Below are positions 47,511 to 52,968 of a stretch of DNA of 52,968 nt, in pieces. Source of the stretch: a virus; IMG/VR virus record IMGVR_UViG_3300030329_000759, positions 1-52,968 of that record; one strand, 5' to 3'. The notes under the pieces were generated by a model. It was given only the letters and a program-made list of their open reading frames with translations. It was not told where the DNA came from and did not search any database. The first letter of the stretch is position 1. Every line of letters begins with the position of its first letter. A program made the position numbers and the translations under genes.

Positions 47511-49616
47511 ATGACTATGCAAAATTCAAAACCAAGTGTAAGTGCTCCTTTAATGTATGAGAGAGATACATTTGTTAGAGAAGCACCTGTTACTTCAGTA
47601 ATTAGAGAAAAGATAGCTAGAAAAATAGGATATGACGGCCCTATGTCAGGGTATGACGAATTTTTAGCATCTTCATTATCTGCTCAAAGACTACATGCAC
47701 AAATGACACAAGGTGTTACATCTAAATTAGCAAGTGCAAAAGGTGGTATTGTTAAAAGAATGGCTCAAGGTGGATTAAGTATTGATGACTTGTATCAAGG
47801 TGTATTAGGTAGAGGTGCAGATGCATCAGGCAGAGATTTTTATACAAAGAAATTTGGTGACACTATTGATGCAAGTGAGGTAGATCAATTTGTACAAGCT
47901 GCAAAAGCATCACCTGAAGGTCAAGAAAAAGGAATATCTACAGAGTTTGTAGATGATTTAAAGGACAGGACTAAATTAAATAGACCTGATGTAGCACCTG
48001 TAGAAGCTGCACAAATAACAACAGATCCAAGGCAAGAAGTTAAATTTGATCCTATAAAACAAGAGGACATTAAAACTGTAGATCCTGCAAAAGCTGCTAC
48101 CTCAGAAACAATAAAAGCAGTTGATCCTAGAGATGCAGCAAAAGTAGATGTAGATAAAACTACTCCTAAAGTTACAGAGGAAGTTGAAAAATTAAAACCT
48201 GTTGTAGGAGATGTTAGACAAGAAGCTCAAGTACAAGCACAAACAGCAGATGTTAAAGCTACTGTATTAAAAAATGTTCAAGCTGCTGAAATAGATAAAG
48301 CAATACAAATTGACAATGTTCCAAAAAGAAAGTTACAAGCAGAAGAATTAATAAGTGGGCCATCTGTTAAATCAGCATTAGTAGAACAAAGTTTAGATAA
48401 GTTTCAAGCTGCACAAGCAGAGTTAGATCCTATGTCTACAGTACAAGGTCAGTTAGAAAATTTAACTAAAGACTTTGATGCTAAAAATCCTCCTGCTTGG
48501 GCAGCAGGTAGTTTAAGAAAAGCAACAGCAGTATTAAATCAAAGAGGTTTAGGTGCTTCTAGTTTAGCAGGGCAAGCTGTTATACAAGCAATATTTGAAC
48601 AAGCATTACCTATTGCACAATCTGATGCACAAACAGTTGCTAATTTAAATATACAAAATTTAAGTAATAGACAACAACGTGCTGTTATTGCAGGACAACA
48701 AAGAGCACAATTTTTAGGACAAGAGTTTGATCAAGCATTTCAAACTAGAGTAACTAATGCTGCAAGAATATCTGATATAGCAAATCAAAATTTTAATTCT
48801 GAAGTACAAGTGACATTAGAAAATGCAAGGTTAGCACAATCTGTTGATTTAGCTAATTTAAACAATAGACAGGCTGTTACTATGGCAACAGCAGCACAAA
48901 TGGCTAACTTAGAAACAACTAATTTAAATAATAGGCAACAAGCAGCAGTACAAAATGCACAATCTTTTTTACAAGTAGATATGAAAAATTTAGATTTTGC
49001 ACAGCAAACTAATTTATTTAAAACACAATCAGTTGTGCAATCTATATTAACTGATACTGCTGCCGAAAATGCTGCTAAACAATTTAATGCTACTAGTGAG
49101 AATCAAGTTAATCAATTTTATGATTCTATGAATGCACAAATAAGTCAGTTTAATGTTTCACAGAATAATGCATTAGAACAATTTAATGTTTCACAAACTA
49201 ACTCCATTAGACAATTTAATGCACAACAAAAAAATGCAGTAGCACAATTTAATGCTAGTAATGGTTTAGTTGTTAGTCAAGCTAATGCACAATGGAGGCA
49301 GCAGATTGCCACAGTAGATACTGCCACACAAAACCAAGTAAATCAATTTAATGCAGCTAATGCTTTAAATGTAACTATGCAAGAATATGAAAATGTTTGG
49401 CAAGAATACAGAGATCAAATGTCTTATGCTTGGGAAACATCAAATAATGAAGCTGACAGAATGAATAATTTAGCTTTGCAAATAATGACTAATGATGCAG
49501 CTATAGAAAAAGCTAAATACCAAATAAAAAAAGGTAATCAAGATGCAGCAGGTGTTTTCGTAGGCGAAGTAGCTAAGATTGCTATACCTAAAATAATTGA
49601 TAAATTACCCTTTTAG
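47511..49616 (+). CDS. internal virion protein with DUF4214-like domain and N/Q-rich repeats, 701 aa
   Basis: Residues about 90-135 (DDLYQGVLGRGADASGRDFY, FGDTIDASEVDQFVQAAKA) resemble the DUF4214 repeat. The middle is Lys/Pro/Asp-rich low complexity. The C-terminal half has many short repeats (LNNRQQAAVQNAQ, QFNVSQNNALEQFNVSQ) predicted as long helices. Size, place and composition fit an inner core protein that is ejected with DNA. A clear ribosome site is not obvious; ATG 47511 follows the previous stop at 3 bases. Confidence 0.75.
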   Translation: MTMQNSKPSVSAPLMYERDTFVREAPVTSVIREKIARKIGYDGPMSGYDEFLASSLSAQRLHAQMTQGVTSKLASAKGGIVKRMAQGGLSIDDLYQGVLGRGADASGRDFYTKKFGDTIDASEVDQFVQAAKASPEGQEKGISTEFVDDLKDRTKLNRPDVAPVEAAQITTDPRQEVKFDPIKQEDIKTVDPAKAATSETIKAVDPRDAAKVDVDKTTPKVTEEVEKLKPVVGDVRQEAQVQAQTADVKATVLKNVQAAEIDKAIQIDNVPKRKLQAEELISGPSVKSALVEQSLDKFQAAQAELDPMSTVQGQLENLTKDFDAKNPPAWAAGSLRKATAVLNQRGLGASSLAGQAVIQAIFEQALPIAQSDAQTVANLNIQNLSNRQQRAVIAGQQRAQFLGQEFDQAFQTRVTNAARISDIANQNFNSEVQVTLENARLAQSVDLANLNNRQAVTMATAAQMANLETTNLNNRQQAAVQNAQSFLQVDMKNLDFAQQTNLFKTQSVVQSILTDTAAENAAKQFNATSENQVNQFYDSMNAQISQFNVSQNNALEQFNVSQTNSIRQFNAQQKNAVAQFNASNGLVVSQANAQWRQQIATVDTATQNQVNQFNAANALNVTMQEYENVWQEYRDQMSYAWETSNNEADRMNNLALQIMTNDAAIEKAKYQIKKGNQDAAGVFVGEVAKIAIPKIIDKLPF

Positions 49617-49631
49617 TAAGGACAAAATAAA

Positions 49632-49883
49632 ATGTTAAACATAGATAGCTATATTAAAAAAATAGAGGTAGAAGTTTTAGCTATATTAAGTGACGTTAAA
49701 AAAGAAAAGAAACCTAAAAAAGAAAAAAAAGAGTTAAAAGGTTTTATGTCACCAAAAAACAGTAAAGAAGATTCTAATGCTGAAGATAAAGAAACTGATA
49801 TAGCTAAGACTATGGCAAAGTATGTTGCTAAAATTCGTAAGAAAAGAATGGAATTAAAAAATGACGATACAACTAAGTCCTGA
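49632..49883 (+). CDS. small charged hypothetical protein, 83 aa
   Basis: N-terminal helix MLNIDSYIKKIEVEVLAILS, then a lysine-rich linker (DVKKEKKPKKEKKELKG) and a helical acidic/basic end. It overlaps the next gene by 23 bases. Possibly a small internal virion component; function unknown. Confidence 0.6.
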   Translation: MLNIDSYIKKIEVEVLAILSDVKKEKKPKKEKKELKGFMSPKNSKEDSNAEDKETDIAKTMAKYVAKIRKKRMELKNDDTTKS

Positions 49884-50427
49884 TTTATTACAAGGCCCAA
49901 TACCTGGAATGTCTTTGACTAAAGAACCAGGTGAATATCCTTGGGAAAGACCTACTCAACTAACAACAGTTGAAGAAGCTGTTGAATATTATACCGATAG
50001 GGTTTTAAATTTTGAAACAGAAGATTCACTTTTAAAAGCTCTTGATAGTGGCATATCCATAGAAAGACTTTCTGAAATGTTGGCTGTTTCTTCTACTATG
50101 AATGGCATACATAATCTTGATGTTGGCATTTTAATTAATCCATACATAAGAGAGTTAATGAGATATGTTGCAGAAGATGCAGACGTAACATACATAGATT
50201 CTTACAAAGAAGAAGAACAAAAAAATAAAGTGCCTTATAGATTTATAAGAAAATATTTAGAAGAGTCACTAGAAGAAGAGCAACAACAATTACCTGAAGA
50301 TGCAAGCATGATGATGCAGGAAGAAACACCTGTCCAAAAAGGGTTAATGGCAAGACAACCAACACCTATGATGGAAGAGGAAGTAGAAGAGTTACCACAA
50401 GAAATGTCTGAAGAAGGAGTGCAATAA
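49861..50427 (+). CDS. conserved virion-region protein, 188 aa
   Basis: The opening LLQGPIPGMSLTKEPGEYPW, with ERPTQLTTVEEAVEYYTDRV and ALDSGISIERLSEML, is a pattern I recall in proteins of marine T4- and T7-like phages with no assigned function. The C-terminal third is Glu/Gln/Met-rich low complexity. Its stop overlaps the next ATG (TAATG). Likely structural, in the internal-protein block. Confidence 0.72.
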   Translation: MTIQLSPDLLQGPIPGMSLTKEPGEYPWERPTQLTTVEEAVEYYTDRVLNFETEDSLLKALDSGISIERLSEMLAVSSTMNGIHNLDVGILINPYIRELMRYVAEDADVTYIDSYKEEEQKNKVPYRFIRKYLEESLEEEQQQLPEDASMMMQEETPVQKGLMARQPTPMMEEEVEELPQEMSEEGVQ

Positions 50428-51590
50428 TGAGTATATCTTCATTTCAAGCAGGGCTTATAAGATCTCTTGGAGAGGGCTTAAAAGAAGATAGACTTAGAGC
50501 AGAAGCAACTGCTGAGAAAAGAGCAGAGCAACATGCTTTAGAAGTAAGGGCAGCTAAATCAACAGAAAAAAAAATAAGAGTAGACTTAAAACGTAAAGTT
50601 GCAGAAATCAAAAGTATTGCAAAAAGTGCAAAAGTTAATTTAAGTCCTACAGTAGTATCTGCAATTATGGAAAATCCTAAGTTATTTGAAGAATATAAAA
50701 CTATTGCTAAAGATAGACCATCTAAATTACAAGACTTTGTAAAAGCAGATGGTGATGAAATTGTAGACGTTAAACAAAGAATAGAGTTAAATGCACAACA
50801 AGCATATAAAGATATTACAGGGTTTGTTGAACCAGCAGGTAGAACATTTATTCCAGGTTTAGATGTAGATACTTCTAGAATTACTGAACAGTATGCTGCT
50901 GAAGTAGGCATGACACCTGAAGAATTTAGAACAGTACAAGCAAAACAAACTATAGATCCCTTAGATATTCAAGTTGATAAATCTTTATTAAGTAAAGAAA
51001 CTCCTACTACTTTATTAGATAGAAGTGCTGTAACATTATTTAATGAAGTCACTAAACCAGATGGTGGAGATCCTGAAGTAATAAAAACAATACAAAAGGA
51101 AAGAGCACTTCTTAATAGTATGGGTGGAACTAAGAAACCTACTACTGCTGAAATAAGAGCAAGACTGAATCAAGCAATAGGAACATTTACTCAACTGACT
51201 GCTGGGAAAACAGGAAGTAGTGTTAAATTCATTGATGATGGGGCTGGTGGTAGACAATTAATTTTAGAGTTTACTGATCCAAAAGATGTAAATAAGCATT
51301 TAGGAGCTTTAGAATTAGCTGTAAGACCTATTTTAAATAGTACTTTAGGAATAACAGATAAAAGTGAAGAAGGCCCAATACTAGAAGATTTAAGAAGAGC
51401 AGCTAAAATAGATGGTGCATATAATTCCTATGTGGTTAATTTTATAGGATCAAATTATTTAAAACCTGGCCCATCAAAGGCTGAAAAATTAACTGATGGT
51501 GACAAAGGAAAGAGTAAAGATTATCAAGGTAATCTACTAAAATTAAAGAGTGGCAAAAATGTTAGCATTATGGATTTTAAAGAACAATGA
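50427..51590 (+). CDS. internal virion protein, hypothetical, 387 aa
   Basis: A helical N terminus (RSLGEGLKEDRLRAEATAEK) is followed by charged, mostly alpha segments and a C-terminal domain with GGRQLILEFTDPKDVNKHLG. It lies between the conserved 188-residue protein and the transglycosylase giant, where T7-like phages encode core proteins gp14-gp16. Its stop overlaps the next gene as ATGA. No enzyme motif is visible. Confidence 0.7.
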   Translation: MSISSFQAGLIRSLGEGLKEDRLRAEATAEKRAEQHALEVRAAKSTEKKIRVDLKRKVAEIKSIAKSAKVNLSPTVVSAIMENPKLFEEYKTIAKDRPSKLQDFVKADGDEIVDVKQRIELNAQQAYKDITGFVEPAGRTFIPGLDVDTSRITEQYAAEVGMTPEEFRTVQAKQTIDPLDIQVDKSLLSKETPTTLLDRSAVTLFNEVTKPDGGDPEVIKTIQKERALLNSMGGTKKPTTAEIRARLNQAIGTFTQLTAGKTGSSVKFIDDGAGGRQLILEFTDPKDVNKHLGALELAVRPILNSTLGITDKSEEGPILEDLRRAAKIDGAYNSYVVNFIGSNYLKPGPSKAEKLTDGDKGKSKDYQGNLLKLKSGKNVSIMDFKEQ

Positions 51591-52968
51591 AATATACTTA
51601 TAATTTAAATGGTTTAAAGTTTGCTTCTGAAGAAGAATTAAATGAAGATGAACAACAAGAAGTTTTTGATACTTTTCAAAGACAACAATTAGAAACACAA
51701 CAACAACAAAATATTGTAAAAGAACCTGAATCTAAACTTGAAGATGTAGATGAAATTATTTTAAAAGAAACAAAGTATGATTCTATATTTAAAGAGGTAG
51801 GTAAAGAATACAATATAAATCCTCAACTGTTAAAATCTATAGCAAAACAAGAATCTAATTTTGATCCTAGTGCTGAAGGTGAAGATGGTGAAATAGGTAT
51901 GATGCAACTCATGCCTGTTATTAGTAACAAATACATACCCAATCAAAATCCAAATGATCCTAGAAATAATGTTATAGGTGCAGCTAAGTTTCTTCAGCAT
52001 TTAAAAAAGAAATATAACAATGATCCTAATAAAGTTCTTCAAGCATACAATGGTGGAGAAACTCTTTTAGATAAAAATCCTATGGGTGTAAAACAAACAC
52101 AGGATTACAGGGATAGTGTACTAAAAAATATTTCGGCTGCTCAACCATTTAAGCAACAAAAACAAGCACAGCCTATAGTAGGTTCTGCCACACCTGTAGA
52201 ACAACAAGAACCTGTAACTAATACATTTAAAATTAAGTACAATGATTTATATAAAAATCAAGATTACTTTGATCGAGTAGAAGATTATATGGTTTTTAGA
52301 TTTGGAAAAGATTATGAGTATGATAAAAAAGAAGAATCAAAAAAAGAATATGTAAGAAAATTTGCTACACATATAAGGGAAGTTTATTATAACAATATTG
52401 ATTTAACTCAGGAAGTGCTTTGGACAAGTAAAGCAAACAAAGCACAAAGAACAGCAGCAGGATATGCATTTACTTTATGGGAAGCTATACCAATTATAGA
52501 TGGAGGTTACAATAAATTTGAAGCATTTGCTGATATTGCTAATGCTTTAGCTTTTGATCCAATGACATACTTTGGGGCTATTGCAGGAAAAGCAGTAAGT
52601 GTAGCAGGTAGTAAAACTGCATTATCACTAGCAAGAAAACAACTTAATCAAAAAACACTTCTTAAAAATTTAAAACCAGGATTAAAAAATAAAGCAAAAA
52701 GAACAGAAATTAAAAATAAAATAAAAGAAGTTGACAAACAACTTAAATCACATGTAAGACAAAATAGAATTGCACAGTTTAGTACTGGTTTTGGAGTAGA
52801 AGGTTTATTCGGAAGTTATGCAGGAGGACTTGATGAAGCACTTGCTGTTCAACAATATAGAAAAGAAACTTTTGATAAATCTAATATTGTATTAAGAGGT
52901 GTAGTTACTGGTGCTCTTGGTGGGGTAAGTACTTTGCCTGGAATATTTTTTTCTAAGGAATTAAAAGA
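51587..52968 (+). CDS. internal virion protein with lytic transglycosylase domain, N-terminal part (continues at base 1)
   Basis: Starts MKYTYNLNGLKFASEEELNE at 51587, overlapping the previous stop (ATGA). Residues about 65-170 form a soluble lytic transglycosylase (SLT) domain: KQESNFDPSAEG with the catalytic Glu89, GEIGMMQLMP (101-110) and LQAYNGGE (151-158). The enzyme would open a local hole in peptidoglycan during DNA entry, as T7 gp16 does. After a Gln/Pro linker the chain continues as a long helical protein over the circle junction to 2753, about 1,344 residues in all. The open frame has no stop before the window end, and the last two bases differ from the left copy. Confidence 0.92.
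   Translation, partial: MKYTYNLNGLKFASEEELNEDEQQEVFDTFQRQQLETQQQQNIVKEPESKLEDVDEIILKETKYDSIFKEVGKEYNINPQLLKSIAKQESNFDPSAEGEDGEIGMMQLMPVISNKYIPNQNPNDPRNNVIGAAKFLQHLKKKYNNDPNKVLQAYNGGETLLDKNPMGVKQTQDYRDSVLKNISAAQPFKQQKQAQPIVGSATPVEQQEPVTNTFKIKYNDLYKNQDYFDRVEDYMVFRFGKDYEYDKKEESKKEYVRKFATHIREVYYNNIDLTQEVLWTSKANKAQRTAAGYAFTLWEAIPIIDGGYNKFEAFADIANALAFDPMTYFGAIAGKAVSVAGSKTALSLARKQLNQKTLLKNLKPGLKNKAKRTEIKNKIKEVDKQLKSHVRQNRIAQFSTGFGVEGLFGSYAGGLDEALAVQQYRKETFDKSNIVLRGVVTGALGGVSTLPGIFFSKELK
52869..52966. repeat. terminal direct repeat, right copy (circular overlap)
   Basis: Identical to bases 1-98. Removing one copy gives the closed circle and restores one continuous reading frame from 51587 to 2753. 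Confidence 0.93.

Overview
The window is a complete, circularly permuted genome of a marine-type, short-tailed (podovirus-like) double-stranded DNA phage, about 52.87 kb unique. Bases 1-98 are repeated exactly at 52869-52966. The gene cut at the right edge (from 51587) continues in frame at base 1 and ends at 2753, encoding one internal virion protein of about 1,344 residues with a lytic transglycosylase domain. The DNA is strongly AT-rich. Portal, scaffold, capsid, adaptor, nozzle, internal core proteins and fibres are present, but no tape measure or tail-tube gene, which points to a short tail. The set (split primase/helicase, family A polymerase, T7-type endonuclease I, Cas4-like nuclease, class I ribonucleotide reductase, integrase) resembles phages of AT-rich marine bacteria such as SAR11. 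That host is inferred only from composition and gene content.

Layout. There are two divergent arms. The left arm (24219 down to 2750, minus strand) holds early and DNA-metabolism genes. It starts with an ArdC-type antirestriction protein, a Gp88-like protein and a methyltransferase-like protein, continues through many small unknown genes (17650-20705), then a 416-base control gap with a sigma70-like promoter and a large inverted repeat. Next come a winged-helix regulator, integrase, primase, helicase, C5 cytosine methyltransferase, DNA polymerase, a possible ssDNA-binding protein, Cas4-like nuclease, endonuclease I, a DUF3310 protein, NrdA, small genes and NrdB. The right arm (24990 to 52968 and on to 2753, plus strand) holds small basic proteins, terminase, portal, scaffold, capsid, adaptor and nozzle, fibres, a 2OG-Fe(II) oxygenase, a lysis cassette (holin, M15 peptidase, small membrane proteins) and the internal core genes. 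The two arms meet tail to tail with a 4-base overlap at 2750-2753.

Control. The 770-base divergent region (24220-24989) holds three DnaA-box matches, one of them the perfect TTATCCACA, a GC-rich island with G-quadruplex potential, a leftward promoter, and a rightward promoter with exact TTGACA and TATAAT boxes flanked by repeated CACTTA/TAAGTG half-sites including a perfect 12-base palindrome. It looks like an origin plus a genetic switch. No phage RNA polymerase was found, in keeping with consensus host-type promoters. The scaffold and capsid genes each have a structured 5' leader, and a clear intrinsic terminator follows the capsid unit.

Unusual points include a DnaJ-like CxxCxGxG zinc insertion inside the DNA polymerase, an HNH nuclease motif in a virion-region protein, several very small membrane-peptide genes (two of which look related) joined to upstream genes by stop/start overlaps, and a Met/Lys/Gly repeat protein. 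No tRNA, CRISPR array or insertion sequence was recognised.
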